Shown here one piece after another: positions 42,598-52,031 of a stretch of 64,000 nt of DNA. Each line of letters opens with the position of its first letter. The stretch's first letter is position 1. This stretch comes from VXYL01 sp965199945. GTDB taxonomy: Bacteria > Pseudomonadota > Gammaproteobacteria > Pseudomonadales > Azotimanducaceae. The DNA lies in NCBI GenBank assembly GCA_965199945.1, contig OZ241354.1, forward strand, positions 3,100,001-3,164,000. Reading direction: 5' to 3'. The notes under the pieces were generated by a model, which worked only from the letters and a program-made list of their open reading frames with translations, had not been told where the DNA came from and did no database searches. A program made the position numbers and the translations under genes.

Positions 42598-43401
42598 ATG
42601 CCCGTGCGCCAGCCGCTCAAGATCGTCCACACGTCCGACGTGCATCTCGATGGGCGGGGCGCGGTCGCGGACCGGGACGGCTTTCGCAACCGCGCCGAGC
42701 GGGCATTCGCCGGCGTCGTGGAGACGGCGCTGGCGGAAGAGGCGCACTTGCTGCTGATCGCTGGCGACCTCTTCGACAACAACCGTGTGGACGATGCCAC
42801 CATCGAGTTCGTCTACCGGCAGCTTGGGCGGCTCGACGGGCAGCAGGTGGTGATGCTGCCGGGCAATCACGACGTCCACGACGCGCACTCGGTGTGGCGG
42901 CGCTTCGACTTCGACGACGCGGGCGAGAACGTCCACGGGCTGATGGAACACGGCGGCGACTGCTGCACGTTCGACGAGCTCGGCGTGCGGGTCTGGGGCC
43001 GGGCGATGCAGGAACACGCGCCGGAGAACTACCCGCTCGACGCCACGCCGCTGCGCCACGAGGAACACTGGAACATCGGCATGGCGCATGGCCAGGTGGT
43101 GGAGCGGCGCGTCAGCCAAGGTTCCTCGCCCATCACCCGGGACGAAATCGGCGCTTCCGGTTTCGACTACTTGGCGCTGGGCCACATCCACGTCTGGGAA
43201 GACCACAGCCACGGCGCCACCACGGCCTACTACTGCGGGTCGCCGGTGGCACACTACGCCGGCGCGAACGGCGGCAAGGTGGCGCTGGTGACGCTGTGTC
43301 CGCAGGACGGCGTGCGCGTGGACAGCCGCCAAGTGAGCGTCTGGGACGAATCCAACGAGAAGGAACGCGAGGGGTATCGAGGCAATGGATTTCCGTGGTG
43401 A
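42598..43401 (+). CDS. Calcineurin-like metallophosphoesterase
   Basis: A 267-residue phosphoesterase with all metal-binding motifs: TSDVHLDG (D-x-H), IAGDLFDN (G-D), LPGNHDVHD (G-N-H-D) and ALGHIHVWE (G-H-x-H). The order and length resemble SbcD/YfcE-type enzymes. SbcC is not present, so it is more likely a stand-alone phosphodiesterase. An ATG with AGCGGAAG upstream was chosen. The last 17 bases overlap the next gene. Confidence 0.88.
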   Translation: MPVRQPLKIVHTSDVHLDGRGAVADRDGFRNRAERAFAGVVETALAEEAHLLLIAGDLFDNNRVDDATIEFVYRQLGRLDGQQVVMLPGNHDVHDAHSVWRRFDFDDAGENVHGLMEHGGDCCTFDELGVRVWGRAMQEHAPENYPLDATPLRHEEHWNIGMAHGQVVERRVSQGSSPITRDEIGASGFDYLALGHIHVWEDHSHGATTAYYCGSPVAHYAGANGGKVALVTLCPQDGVRVDSRQVSVWDESNEKEREGYRGNGFPW

Positions 43402-44551
43402 AGCGCGCGACTGGCTGGCGGACAACTGTCCGCAGAGCCTGCGCGAGGGCCTGGGCGGCTACACGGCTGGCGGGCGCAAGGCGGTGTACGCCAATCCGGA
43501 CACCAAGCTGTGGCTGGACCGGATGGCCGAACGCGGCTGGACCGCGCCGACCTGGCCGCAGGCATACGGCGGCGGAGGCCTGGACGTCGAGCGGCACGCG
43601 ATCCTCGACGAAGAGATGCGCCGCATCAACGCCCCAGCGCCGTTGGCGGGCCACGGCCTGACCATGATCGGGCCGGCGATTCTGGAGTTCGGCACCGAAG
43701 CGCAGTGCCTCGAACACCTGCCGCCCATCGCCCGCGGCGACATCCGCTGGTGCCAAGGCTACAGCGAGCCGGGCGCGGGTTCGGACCTCGCCGGCCTGCA
43801 AATGCGCGCCGAGGAAGACGGCGACGACTACGTGGTGAACGGCTCGAAGATCTGGACCTCCGGCGCGGATGGCGCGGACTGGATCTTCTGCCTCGTGCGC
43901 ACCGATCCCCAGGCGCCCAAGCACGAAGGCATTTCGTTCCTGGTGCTGGACATGGAGACGCCCGGCGTCAGCGTCTCGCCCATCGAGCTCATCAGCGGCT
44001 CGTCCGAGTTCTGCCAGACCTTCTTCGACGACGTGCGGGTGCCGAAGCGCCACCTCATCGGCAGTCCCGGCGAGGGCTGGACGGTTGGCAAGCGCTTGCT
44101 TCAGTACGAGCGCAGTTCCATCGGCGGGCGCGGCGGCACGCGGCAGAAGGCCAAGACCATCGCCGAGTGGGCGCAGGAGTACGTCGGCGGCGCCAATGGC
44201 CGCATCGACGACCCGGAAATCCGCCGTCGCGTGATCGAGCAGGGCATCGGCGACGACGCCTACCAGCTCACCATCCGCCGCTCCTTCGAGGAAGCGGCGA
44301 GTTCCAAGGCCCCGACCTTCCTCTCGTCGATGTTCAAGCTCTACGGCACGGAACAGAACATGCGCCGCAACGACCTCTTGATGTCGATTCTGGGCGCGCA
44401 AGGGCTCGGTTGGCGCGGCGACGGGTTCACCGGCGCGGAGCGCGCGGCGACGCGGGGCTGGCTGCGCTCCAAGGCGAACTCCATCGAAGGCGGCAGTTCC
44501 GAGATACAGCGCAACATCATCGCCAAGCGCGTGCTTGGGCTGCCGGACTGA
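43385..44551 (+). CDS. Acyl-CoA dehydrogenase
   Basis: A 388-residue FAD acyl-CoA dehydrogenase. GYSEPGAGSDLAGLQM, KIWTSGADGADWIFCLVRT and NSIEGGSSEIQRNIIAKRVLGLP are the family signatures. The size is standard for the soluble tetrameric type that passes electrons to ETF. It overlaps the phosphoesterase gene by 17 bases. It differs from the longer enzyme at 34093-35814. The acyl substrate cannot be inferred; no thiolase or hydratase is adjacent. Confidence 0.9.
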   Translation: MDFRGEARDWLADNCPQSLREGLGGYTAGGRKAVYANPDTKLWLDRMAERGWTAPTWPQAYGGGGLDVERHAILDEEMRRINAPAPLAGHGLTMIGPAILEFGTEAQCLEHLPPIARGDIRWCQGYSEPGAGSDLAGLQMRAEEDGDDYVVNGSKIWTSGADGADWIFCLVRTDPQAPKHEGISFLVLDMETPGVSVSPIELISGSSEFCQTFFDDVRVPKRHLIGSPGEGWTVGKRLLQYERSSIGGRGGTRQKAKTIAEWAQEYVGGANGRIDDPEIRRRVIEQGIGDDAYQLTIRRSFEEAASSKAPTFLSSMFKLYGTEQNMRRNDLLMSILGAQGLGWRGDGFTGAERAATRGWLRSKANSIEGGSSEIQRNIIAKRVLGLPD

Positions 44552-44573
44552 TCCGCGGCGCCAACAAGGACGC

Positions 44574-45746
44574 ATGGCAAGCGAAAGTGCTGCGTCGTCG
44601 CCGTCCACGCCGGCTTGGCGGCGGCTGGGCTGGGTGCAGATCCTGGTCATCGCCGCGCTCGTGCTGCTGGCCTTCCTGTTCGCCCGTTCGCGGGGCGGCG
44701 ATCCACCGCCGGTGTTCACCGCGGGGCGCGTCGAAGCGCCGCCGCCACTGGTGCGCGTCGTCGCGCCGGTGGTCTCCGCCACGCCGCTGCGGGTGGAAGC
44801 GACTGGATCGGTCGGCGTGCGCAACTACGTCGCGCTCACGCCGCAAGTCGGCGGGCGCGTCGTCTCCCTCTCCCCGTCGCTGAAGAGCGGCGGCGCTTTC
44901 GACGCCGGCGAGACCTTGCTGGTGATCGACCGCCGCGACTTCGAGCTGGCCAACGACCAGGCCCAGGCCGACATGGCCACGGCCGCCGCGGACTTGATGC
45001 TGCGCGAGGCGGAGAGCGACGCCGCCAAGGCCAACTACGCCTTGCTGCATCCGCAGGCGGACGTGCCGCCGCTGGTCGCCAAGGCGCCGCAGATCGCCCA
45101 GGCGCGAGCGCGGCTGGATGCGGCCCGGGCGAGAGCCGGCGTCGCCGCCTTGGAACTTCAACGCACGGCGTTCGCCCTGCCCTTCTCTGGCCGCGTCAAG
45201 GAATCGACGGCCGAAGTGGGCCAGGTGCTGGCGCGCGGACAACCCTTCGGCCAGGCATTCGCGTTGGACGCCTTGGAAGTCGCGGCAGCGGTTTCGGCCG
45301 AGGATCTGGCGCGCTTGGACGGCGCCGCCGGGCGCAGCGCCGTCGTGCGCAGCGGCGAGGGCGCGTTCGCCGCCCAAGTCGATCGCGTCTCGGCGGAGCT
45401 TGACTCCCGATCGCGCTTCGCGACGCTCTATCTCACGTTCGCGGAAAACGAGGCGTTGCCGACGCCGGGCACGTTCGTCGATGTCGTCATCGACGGCCCG
45501 CGTCTTGCAGACACCTTCGTGCTGCCGGAAGCGGCGGAGCAGATCGGCGGCGCCATCTGGCTCGTCGCCGACGGCGTGCTGCGTTCCTTCACGCCGCGCA
45601 CCGTCGGCCGCACCGAGGCCGGCTGGGTGGTCGCCGCGTTCGATGCCGCCGAGGGCGTGGTGCTCGGCGCGGTGCCAGCCGCCAGAGCGGGCCTGCCGGT
45701 GACGGTGGGCGTGGACGCTGGCGACCCACGGCAACGGGACGGCTGA
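44574..45746 (+). CDS. RND efflux membrane-fusion (periplasmic adaptor) protein
   Basis: A 390-residue HlyD-type adaptor: an N-terminal anchor helix (VQILVIAALVLLAFLFA), a biotinyl-lipoyl-like domain (TPQVGGRVVSLSPSLKSGGAFDAGETLLVID), a coiled-coil hairpin and the second lipoyl half (QRTAFALPFSGRVKESTAEVGQVLARGQPFG). The ATG at 44574 has AAGGA upstream. It ends two bases before the RND permease gene and bridges it to an outer-membrane channel, which is not encoded nearby. Confidence 0.9.
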   Translation: MASESAASSPSTPAWRRLGWVQILVIAALVLLAFLFARSRGGDPPPVFTAGRVEAPPPLVRVVAPVVSATPLRVEATGSVGVRNYVALTPQVGGRVVSLSPSLKSGGAFDAGETLLVIDRRDFELANDQAQADMATAAADLMLREAESDAAKANYALLHPQADVPPLVAKAPQIAQARARLDAARARAGVAALELQRTAFALPFSGRVKESTAEVGQVLARGQPFGQAFALDALEVAAAVSAEDLARLDGAAGRSAVVRSGEGAFAAQVDRVSAELDSRSRFATLYLTFAENEALPTPGTFVDVVIDGPRLADTFVLPEAAEQIGGAIWLVADGVLRSFTPRTVGRTEAGWVVAAFDAAEGVVLGAVPAARAGLPVTVGVDAGDPRQRDG

Positions 45747-45748
45747 CG

Positions 45749-48700
45749 ATGGCGGAAGCAAGCGTCGGCATCGACCTGCCGCGCCCGCAGCTGCCGAGCG
45801 CCGGGTTCGTGCCCTACTTCGCCCACAATCCGGTCGCCGCGAACCTGATCATGACGCTGATGCTGGCCGGCGGGTTGCTGGCCGGCCTGCAGCTCACGTC
45901 GCAGGTCTTCCCCACGGTGGACCCAGGCATCGTCACCGTCAGCGTGCCCTATCCCGGGGCCACGCCGACGGAAGTGGAGGAAGGCATCACGCGGCGCGTC
46001 GAGGAGGCCGTGTTCGGCATCGACGGGGTGGACCGGGTGCTGTCCAGCGCCACCGAGAACGTGGGCACGGTCACCATCGAACTCAAGGATTTCGTGGACG
46101 AGAAACGCGTGCGCGACGACGTGGAAGCGGCCGTGGACCGCTTGGCGGACTTCCCGCCCGAAGACGCCGAACAACCGGAGGTGGTGAGTTCCGAGCTGGT
46201 CAACGACGTGATGTCGATGGTGGTGACGTCCGAACTCTCCGAAGCCGAGTTGCTGCGCGGCGCGGAAATGCTGGAGGAGGCGCTGCTGGCGTTGCCGTCG
46301 GTCAGCCTGGTCTCGCTGATGGGCAACCGCGACTACGAGGTGTCCATCGAAGTGCGCGAGGAGGCGCTGCGCCGCTACGACTTGACCATCGCCCAAGTGG
46401 CCAACGCCGTGCGCGCGTCGTCGCTCAATCTCTCCTCCGGCGAACTGCGCACCGAGGGCGGCGACCTGCTGCTGCGCACCAATACCAAGCGCGTGCGCGG
46501 CGAGCAGTTCGAGGACATCGTGCTGCGGGCGCGGGAAGACGGCGCCATCCTGCGCCTAGGCGACGTCGCCACCGTGCGCGACGGCTTCGCGGACGTCGAT
46601 CTCGTCAACGAATACAACGACAAGCGCAGCGTCTTCGTGCGGGTGCAGAAGTCCGAGGCCGAAGACCTGCTGAAGATCGCCGCCGAAATCAAGGAGATGC
46701 TGGCGAGCTACCAGCCGCCGCCGGGCATCGACGTGGAAGTCTGGGACGACGGCACGGAAGCGCTGGAAAGCCGCCTCAACCTGCTGCTGCGCAACGGCGT
46801 GCTCGGTTTCGCGCTGGTGTTCCTGTTTCTCGTGGTGATGCTGGACTTGCGCCTCGCCATGTGGGTGGCGATGGGCGTGCCGATTTCGTTCCTCGGCGCC
46901 TTCCTGTTCTTCGATTTCTTCGACGTCAACCTCAACATGGTGTCGCTGTTCGCACTCATCATCGTGCTCGGCATCGTCGTCGACGACGCCGTGGTGGTGG
47001 GCGAGAACATCGTCGCGGAACAGGAGCGCGGGCTTGAAGGCGTGAAAGGCGCCATCGTCGGCTGCCTGGGCGTGCGCGCGCCGGTGACCATCGGCGTGCT
47101 GACGACCATGGCGGCGTTCGCGCCGCTGCTGTTCGTCACCGGCACCTTCGGGCAGATCCTCGGCGTCGTGCCGATCGTGGTCATCACCGTGCTGGCGATG
47201 TCCCTGGTGGAGGTGTTCTTCATTCTTCCCGCGCACCTCTCCCACGGCAAACCGTGGAGTCGGTGGCCGCTGGACATCGCCCAGGCCAAGGTTGGTACCG
47301 CGGTGAAGGGATTCCGCGACGAACGACTCGTGCCGGCCATCGCCTGGGCGGTTCGGCACCGCTATGTGACGCTCGCTGGCGGCATGGCGCTGCTCCTCAC
47401 GGCGGCGATGCTGCTCGCCACCAACGAAGTGCGCTTTCTGTTCTTTCCGGACCTCGAATCGGACCGCATCCGAGCGGACTTGGAGTTTCCGGTGGGCACC
47501 CCTTTCGAGGCCACTCGCGCCGCGGCGCAGCGTCTGGTGGACGCCGCGTACGCCACCGATGCAGAGGTGGGCGGCACGTCGTTCCGCTCCGTCGCCGCCA
47601 CTATTGGCGGACGGATGGGGCAGAGTCGCGGGCCGGGCGGCAGTGCCGCGCTGCGCACCGCCAGCAACGTCGCGTCCGTGCAGGTGGTGCTGAACGGCGA
47701 ACCGCAGCGCACGCTCTCCGCCCAGGAACTGGAGCGCGCCTGGCGCAGCAATGCCGGCGAGATCGCCGGCGCGGAGCGCCTTTCCTACAGCGCCGAGTTC
47801 ATCGGGCCGGGCGCGGACGTTGAGTACGAACTGGCGCATCCAGACAGCGGCGTGCTGGACCGCGCCGCCGCGGACTTGAAGGCCGCCTATGCCGACATCC
47901 CATCGCTCTACGAAATCCAGGATTCCATCAGCCTCGGCAAACGGCAGTACGACATCGAACTCACCGCCGCCGGCGAAGCCGCTGGCCTGACGCCGCTGGA
48001 CGTCGCCCGGCAGCTGCGGCGGCACTTCTTCGGCGACGAAGTGCAGCGCATCCAGCGCGGGCGGCGCGAAGTGAAGGTGATGGTGCGCTATCCCGAGGAG
48101 CAGCGGCGCAGCACCCGCGACCTGTTCAACGCCCGCATCCGCCTCGCCGACGGCACGTTGGCGCCGCTCTCGGCGGTGGCGCGGGTTGCGGAGTCGCGCA
48201 GCTTCTCCTCCATCGACCGCATCAATGGGCTGCGCATCGTCACGGTCTCCGCGGAGGTGGACACCGAACTTTCCACGCCGAACGAAGTCACCGCGCTGCT
48301 CGACGCGGAGGTGCTGCCGGCCTTAAGGACGCGCTATCCGGGCCTGCAGATCGATCAATCCGGCTTCGGGCGCGAACAGAGCGAAGACCTCGGCGCGTTG
48401 GGCAATCTGGCGCTGGTGGCGCTGCTGGTGATCTTCGTGCTGGTGGCGTCGCAACTGCGGAGCTACTCGCAGCCGCTCATCATTCTCGCCAGCGTGCCCT
48501 GCGGGGCCGCCGGCGCGGTGATCGGCCACTACCTGCTCGACTACGACCTCTCCTTCATCTCCATCTTCGGCATGGTCGCGCTGAGCGGCGTGGTGGTGAA
48601 CGACTCGCTGGTGATGATCGACCGCTACAACAAGATCCGCGCCGCCACCGGGCTCGGCGCACACGAGGCCATCGTCGAAGCCGCGAGACACCGCTTCCGC

Positions 48701-48895
48701 GCCATCTTCCTCACCACCGCGACCACCGCCCTCGGCCTGACGCCGATGCTGTTCGAGACCAGCACCCAAGCGCAGTTCCTCATTCCCATGGCGGTGAGCC
48801 TCGCCACCGGCATCGTCTTCGCCAGCGTGGTCATCCTGTTCCTGGTGCCGGCGCTGGTGGCGGTGCGCGAGGGCCGCAAGGCGACGCCCCGCTGA
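45749..48895 (+). CDS. RND-family efflux transporter permease
   Basis: A 1048-residue inner-membrane RND pump (12 membrane segments expected). The N-terminal helix AANLIMTLMLAGGLLAGLQL, the porter-domain start PYPGATPTEVEEGITRRVEEA and the TM4 proton-relay aspartates in LGIVVDDAVVVGENI are characteristic. The TM10 region reads LSGVVVNDSLVMIDRYN. It belongs to the AcrB-like superfamily; the substrate could be drugs, lipids or small molecules. It is co-transcribed with the adaptor and lacks an outer-membrane partner here. Confidence 0.93.
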   Translation: MAEASVGIDLPRPQLPSAGFVPYFAHNPVAANLIMTLMLAGGLLAGLQLTSQVFPTVDPGIVTVSVPYPGATPTEVEEGITRRVEEAVFGIDGVDRVLSSATENVGTVTIELKDFVDEKRVRDDVEAAVDRLADFPPEDAEQPEVVSSELVNDVMSMVVTSELSEAELLRGAEMLEEALLALPSVSLVSLMGNRDYEVSIEVREEALRRYDLTIAQVANAVRASSLNLSSGELRTEGGDLLLRTNTKRVRGEQFEDIVLRAREDGAILRLGDVATVRDGFADVDLVNEYNDKRSVFVRVQKSEAEDLLKIAAEIKEMLASYQPPPGIDVEVWDDGTEALESRLNLLLRNGVLGFALVFLFLVVMLDLRLAMWVAMGVPISFLGAFLFFDFFDVNLNMVSLFALIIVLGIVVDDAVVVGENIVAEQERGLEGVKGAIVGCLGVRAPVTIGVLTTMAAFAPLLFVTGTFGQILGVVPIVVITVLAMSLVEVFFILPAHLSHGKPWSRWPLDIAQAKVGTAVKGFRDERLVPAIAWAVRHRYVTLAGGMALLLTAAMLLATNEVRFLFFPDLESDRIRADLEFPVGTPFEATRAAAQRLVDAAYATDAEVGGTSFRSVAATIGGRMGQSRGPGGSAALRTASNVASVQVVLNGEPQRTLSAQELERAWRSNAGEIAGAERLSYSAEFIGPGADVEYELAHPDSGVLDRAAADLKAAYADIPSLYEIQDSISLGKRQYDIELTAAGEAAGLTPLDVARQLRRHFFGDEVQRIQRGRREVKVMVRYPEEQRRSTRDLFNARIRLADGTLAPLSAVARVAESRSFSSIDRINGLRIVTVSAEVDTELSTPNEVTALLDAEVLPALRTRYPGLQIDQSGFGREQSEDLGALGNLALVALLVIFVLVASQLRSYSQPLIILASVPCGAAGAVIGHYLLDYDLSFISIFGMVALSGVVVNDSLVMIDRYNKIRAATGLGAHEAIVEAARHRFRAIFLTTATTALGLTPMLFETSTQAQFLIPMAVSLATGIVFASVVILFLVPALVAVREGRKATPR

Positions 48896-49015
48896 GGCGG
48901 TCAAATCGCACGCGAAGAAGCGGCAATCTCCTACGCGAAACAGGGGTAGTATCCGCTTACGTCGTCCATGTGGGCAGGGCAGATTGCGCTGCCAACCCCA
49001 CATTGGAGAAGGTTC

Positions 49016-49495
49016 GTGAGAAGAGAAGATCAAGCACAGCCGAGGCAGGCCAAGAGGTCGGCCCTCCCTTCCTGGCTCAGCGGCCAAACCGTCGCGCTGC
49101 TCGGCAGCATGCTCGTGCTCGGCATGTTCTGCCAGAACGGCTTCACCAGCATGCGCCAAGAAATGAACAGCATGCGCACGGAGCTCAAAGGCGACATCGC
49201 CAAGCTGCGCACGGAAGTCAAAGGCGACATCGCCGAGCTGCGCAAGGAGTTGAAGGGCGACATTGCCGAGTTGCGCACCGATTTCCGACGGCTGGAGGAC
49301 CGGACGCGGGCGCTGGAGGTCGCCGTGACCGGCATCAACGTTCGGCTCGACAACCTAGAGCGGGTTGTTGCCGGTGTCCGTGGCCTCGCAGAAGGGGCGG
49401 ATCTCTCGGCTTGCGATCGAGCGGCGTGCGAACGGCTTGCTTGCGAGACGCCCCCGTGCAAGGGAGATCCGCCAGCCGACGCGAGTCCTACCTAA
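49016..49495 (+). CDS. Membrane-anchored coiled-coil protein, copy 1
   Basis: A 159-residue protein with one membrane segment (TVALLGSMLVLGMFCQNG) followed by a coiled coil of near-perfect 11-residue repeats: ELKGDIAKLRT, EVKGDIAELRK, ELKGDIAELRT. Hendecad spacing like this gives a right-handed or straight coil. The tail (LDNLERVVAGVRGLAEGADL) is shared with copy 2. The GTG at 49016 with GGAGAAGG upstream is preferred over an ATG 16 codons earlier. The C-terminus has four cysteines (ACDRAACERLACETPPC). The function is unknown. Confidence 0.72.
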   Translation: MRREDQAQPRQAKRSALPSWLSGQTVALLGSMLVLGMFCQNGFTSMRQEMNSMRTELKGDIAKLRTEVKGDIAELRKELKGDIAELRTDFRRLEDRTRALEVAVTGINVRLDNLERVVAGVRGLAEGADLSACDRAACERLACETPPCKGDPPADASPT

Positions 49496-49527
49496 GGCCT
49501 GTGGGCGCGGCACATCGGAGGATGCGT

Positions 49528-49905
49528 GTGAAGGGAGAAGGACGAGCCACGTTTCGCAGATTGGCCTTGCCGTCGTGGCTCGACGGGGAAACCATCGTGC
49601 TGTTCGGTGGCCTGATCGCTTTGTGGGCGGTCCTTCACAACGGCTTCAACAGCGTGCGCCAGGACATGGAGCACATACGGGCGGAAATCAGAGCCGAAGG
49701 CACCCTGCGCAAAGAGGAGAAGGCCGAGCCGCATGCGGACTTGCGCCAGCAACCGTGTCGAGCGGGTGCGATGGACGCGGCGGCGGGCGGCAACGTGCGG
49801 CTCGACAATCTCGAACAGGTTGTTGACGGTTTCCGTGGCCTAGTGGAGGGTGCCGATCTTCGGCCCAGCGCCAGCCCGGCGGAACGCTCCGCACAGGGCC
49901 CATGA
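49528..49905 (+). CDS. Membrane-anchored coiled-coil protein, copy 2 (degenerate paralogue)
   Basis: A 125-residue paralogue of the preceding gene: LALPSWLDGETIVLFGGLIALWAVLHNGFNSVRQDM aligns with the first copy's start and membrane segment, and VRLDNLEQVVDGFRGLVEGADL with its tail. The hendecad repeats are lost and the stretch between (LRQQPCRAGAMDAAAGG) looks out of register, as if two compensating indels happened. A GTG six bases after GGAGG was chosen as start. It is probably a duplicated gene under weak selection. Confidence 0.6.
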   Translation: MKGEGRATFRRLALPSWLDGETIVLFGGLIALWAVLHNGFNSVRQDMEHIRAEIRAEGTLRKEEKAEPHADLRQQPCRAGAMDAAAGGNVRLDNLEQVVDGFRGLVEGADLRPSASPAERSAQGP

Positions 49906-49993
49906 CGGTGCGCACCCGTACAGCCGCCACGCGCCCGGACCGACGTCGGCGTTCTGGCCACGGGCCGCGATAGACCGCGGGGCGGCGGATCCG

Positions 49994-50680
49994 ATGGCCA
50001 AGGCGCCGGTGGCGCGCACCGACGTGTCGCGGTTCCTCGCCGAGGTGCGGAAAGCGCCGCCGGCCCGCAAGGCCGAGCACGGCGCTCCCCACGCGCGCAT
50101 TCTGTTCGCGTTGGACGCCACCGCCAGCCGCGAGCCCACTTGGGACATGGCGACCAACCTGCACGCCGAGCTGTTCTCGGCCACGGCCGGCAGCGGCGTT
50201 GCCGTGCAGCTTGCCTACTACCGCGGCTTCAACGAGTTCCACGCCTCGCCGTGGTCCACGTCGCCTGCCGACCTGCTGGCGCAGATGACCGGCGTGCGCT
50301 GCCGCGGCGGCTTGACGCAGATCGGCCGCGTGCTGCAACACGCCTTGGACGAATCGCGCAAGCGGCCCGTCCAGGCCGTCGTTTTCGTGGGCGACGCCTG
50401 CGAGGAGGACCACGACGCGCTCGCCGGCCGCGCCGGCCAGCTCGCGGTGTTCAACCTCCCCTGCTTCGTCTTCCAGGAAGGCGCAGATCCGGTTGCCGGC
50501 CGAGTCTTCCGCGACATCGCCGCCATCACGCGCGGCGCCCATGCGCCGTTCGCGCCGGGGAGTGCGGAGACGCTGCGCGCGCTGTTCGGCGCGGTGGCGG
50601 CCTATGCCGCCCAGGGCCGCACTGGCGTGGCCGCCATCGAACATGCCGCGGCGCGGCGTCTGTTGGCGCAACTGCCATGA
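49994..50680 (+). CDS. VWA-like protein paired with a J-domain protein
   Basis: A 228-residue protein with a von Willebrand A-like fold. ARILFALDATASREPTWDMA has the MIDAS-type D-x-T-x-S, GGLTQIGRVLQHAL the second metal loop and QAVVFVGDACEEDHDAL the third. It is soluble. It overlaps the J-domain gene by ATGA. The start at 49994 has only a weak ribosome site (GGCGGA). Bacterial VWA-DnaJ pairs are known but their job is not clear; stress or membrane quality control is a guess. Confidence 0.72.
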   Translation: MAKAPVARTDVSRFLAEVRKAPPARKAEHGAPHARILFALDATASREPTWDMATNLHAELFSATAGSGVAVQLAYYRGFNEFHASPWSTSPADLLAQMTGVRCRGGLTQIGRVLQHALDESRKRPVQAVVFVGDACEEDHDALAGRAGQLAVFNLPCFVFQEGADPVAGRVFRDIAAITRGAHAPFAPGSAETLRALFGAVAAYAAQGRTGVAAIEHAAARRLLAQLP

Positions 50681-51450
50681 TGGCCGTCATCCCCGCCATC
50701 GTCGGCCTGGTGGCCTTCTGGGTGCTGTGGAAGGAACTCACCGCCAAGAGCCGCCCGAAGAAGCTCTCCAAAGTGGCCGGCGCCGCTGCCGTCGCCTTGG
50801 CTGCCGCGCTGCTCCTGCTCACCGCCACCGGGCGGCTGCCCTGGCTCGCGGCGTTGGCCGCTGGCGCACTGCCTTTCCTGCGCTGGGGCTTGAGCATGGC
50901 CGCCGGCCCGCTCATCGGCCACTTCCTGCGTTCCGGATTCGGCGCGGGCCGGCTCGGCGGCTTCGGGCCATTCGGGCAAAGTTCAGCCCAGCACGATGCG
51001 ACGCAGCCCGGCGGCGCGACGCCGAGCGTCTCCACCGTCAGCACGGCCGATCTGCGCATGACCCTCGAGCACGAGTCCGGCGACATGGACGGCACCGTGC
51101 TGCGCGGTGCGCTTGCCGGCCGCAAGCTCTCCGAACTTGCCGAGGGCGAGCTGCAAGACCTGTATCGCGCGCTTTCGGAGCCCGACTCCGTGCAGTTGCT
51201 TGCCGCCTATCTGGAACGGCGCTTCCCGGGCTGGACTGCCGATTCCCGGCAGAACGGCGGCGGGGCGCAAGCCTCGGAGATGGACGAGAGCCAAGCGCTC
51301 GCCGTGCTCGGCTTGGACGGCGCGGCGTCCAAGGAAGACGTGCTGGCGGCCCATCGACGACTGATGCAGCGCCTGCATCCGGACCGCGGCGGCACGGACT
51401 ACCTCGCCGCCACGTTGAACAAGGCCAAGGAAGTGCTGCTGGCCCGCTGA
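50677..51450 (+). CDS. Membrane-anchored J-domain (DnaJ-like) protein
   Basis: A 257-residue protein with two or three N-terminal membrane segments (VIPAIVGLVAFWVLW and GAAAVALAAALLLLTATG), a linker rich in S, T and G, a short helical block (LRMTLEHESGDMDGTVLRGALAGRKLSEL) and a C-terminal J-domain with the HPD motif in LMQRLHPDRGGTDYLAATLNKAK. The topology resembles TIM14/DjlA-like co-chaperones that recruit DnaK to the membrane. It starts at ATG overlapping the VWA stop. Confidence 0.85.
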   Translation: MMAVIPAIVGLVAFWVLWKELTAKSRPKKLSKVAGAAAVALAAALLLLTATGRLPWLAALAAGALPFLRWGLSMAAGPLIGHFLRSGFGAGRLGGFGPFGQSSAQHDATQPGGATPSVSTVSTADLRMTLEHESGDMDGTVLRGALAGRKLSELAEGELQDLYRALSEPDSVQLLAAYLERRFPGWTADSRQNGGGAQASEMDESQALAVLGLDGAASKEDVLAAHRRLMQRLHPDRGGTDYLAATLNKAKEVLLAR

Positions 51451-51498
51451 CGCCCTCCCCTTGGCGACCGTGCGCCGGCGGCTCGGAACCCTCGGGGA

Positions 51499-51894
51499 TC
51501 AAGGCGCCATGAGGCGGCGCGCTTCCTGCTCGAGCGCAACCAAGCGCTTCACCCAGCTGTCCATGCCGCGGAAGTCGTCGTCGTCGATGCGGAAGGCGCG
51601 CGCCACCTCCTTGAGCAGGCATTCCTCCTCGATTTCGAACGCCCCGTCCGCATAGGAAAGGTGCAGCAGGTTCAGGATGGCGACGATGCGCGAGCGCCGC
51701 GAATCGAAGATGTCGCCGATGCCGTCGAGCTCCAAGTAGTCGGAGACCACCTCCGGCTTCACCGCCATCTCGCGCTTGAACTCGTCCAGCATGTCCTCCT
51801 CGTTGGGGTCGAGGAGGCCGTCGGACACGACGACGTTGTGCGCCAGGCCCAGCAGCGCGTCCCGCTGTTCGGCGCTGAGCGACGAGAGCCACAC
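51499..51894 (-). CDS. TerB-like helical protein
   Basis: A 131-residue protein of TerB-like design: two halves with acidic turns that could bind metal (VVSDGLLDPNEEDML and SYADGAFEIEEECLL). Many proteins of this type accompany J-domain proteins, and TerB-DnaJ fusions exist, so its position convergent to the J-domain gene is meaningful. It has no signal peptide. Tellurite resistance should not be assumed. Confidence 0.75.
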   Translation of the reverse strand: MWLSSLSAEQRDALLGLAHNVVVSDGLLDPNEEDMLDEFKREMAVKPEVVSDYLELDGIGDIFDSRRSRIVAILNLLHLSYADGAFEIEEECLLKEVARAFRIDDDDFRGMDSWVKRLVALEQEARRLMAP

Positions 51895-51911
51895 GGTTGG
51901 CGGCTGCCGCG

Positions 51912-52031
51912 CTACGGGAAGAGCAGCGTCAGGAAGCTGGCCACCATGATGACGACCGCCAGCCAGCCCACGCCCAGGAACAGCTTGACGACAAGCCCCT
52001 GCTCGAAGAAATCCTCAATGAGGTGCCACAC
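51912..52031 (-). CDS. Single-span small membrane protein
   Basis: A 39-residue protein that is mostly one membrane helix (KLFLGVGWLAVVIMVASFLTLLF) after an amphipathic start (WHLIEDFFEQGL). The GTG at 52031 has CTGGAG nine bases upstream; a longer version from an ATG at 52094 is possible. It lies 17 bases upstream of the TerB-like gene in the same direction. Confidence 0.55.
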   Translation of the reverse strand: MWHLIEDFFEQGLVVKLFLGVGWLAVVIMVASFLTLLFP

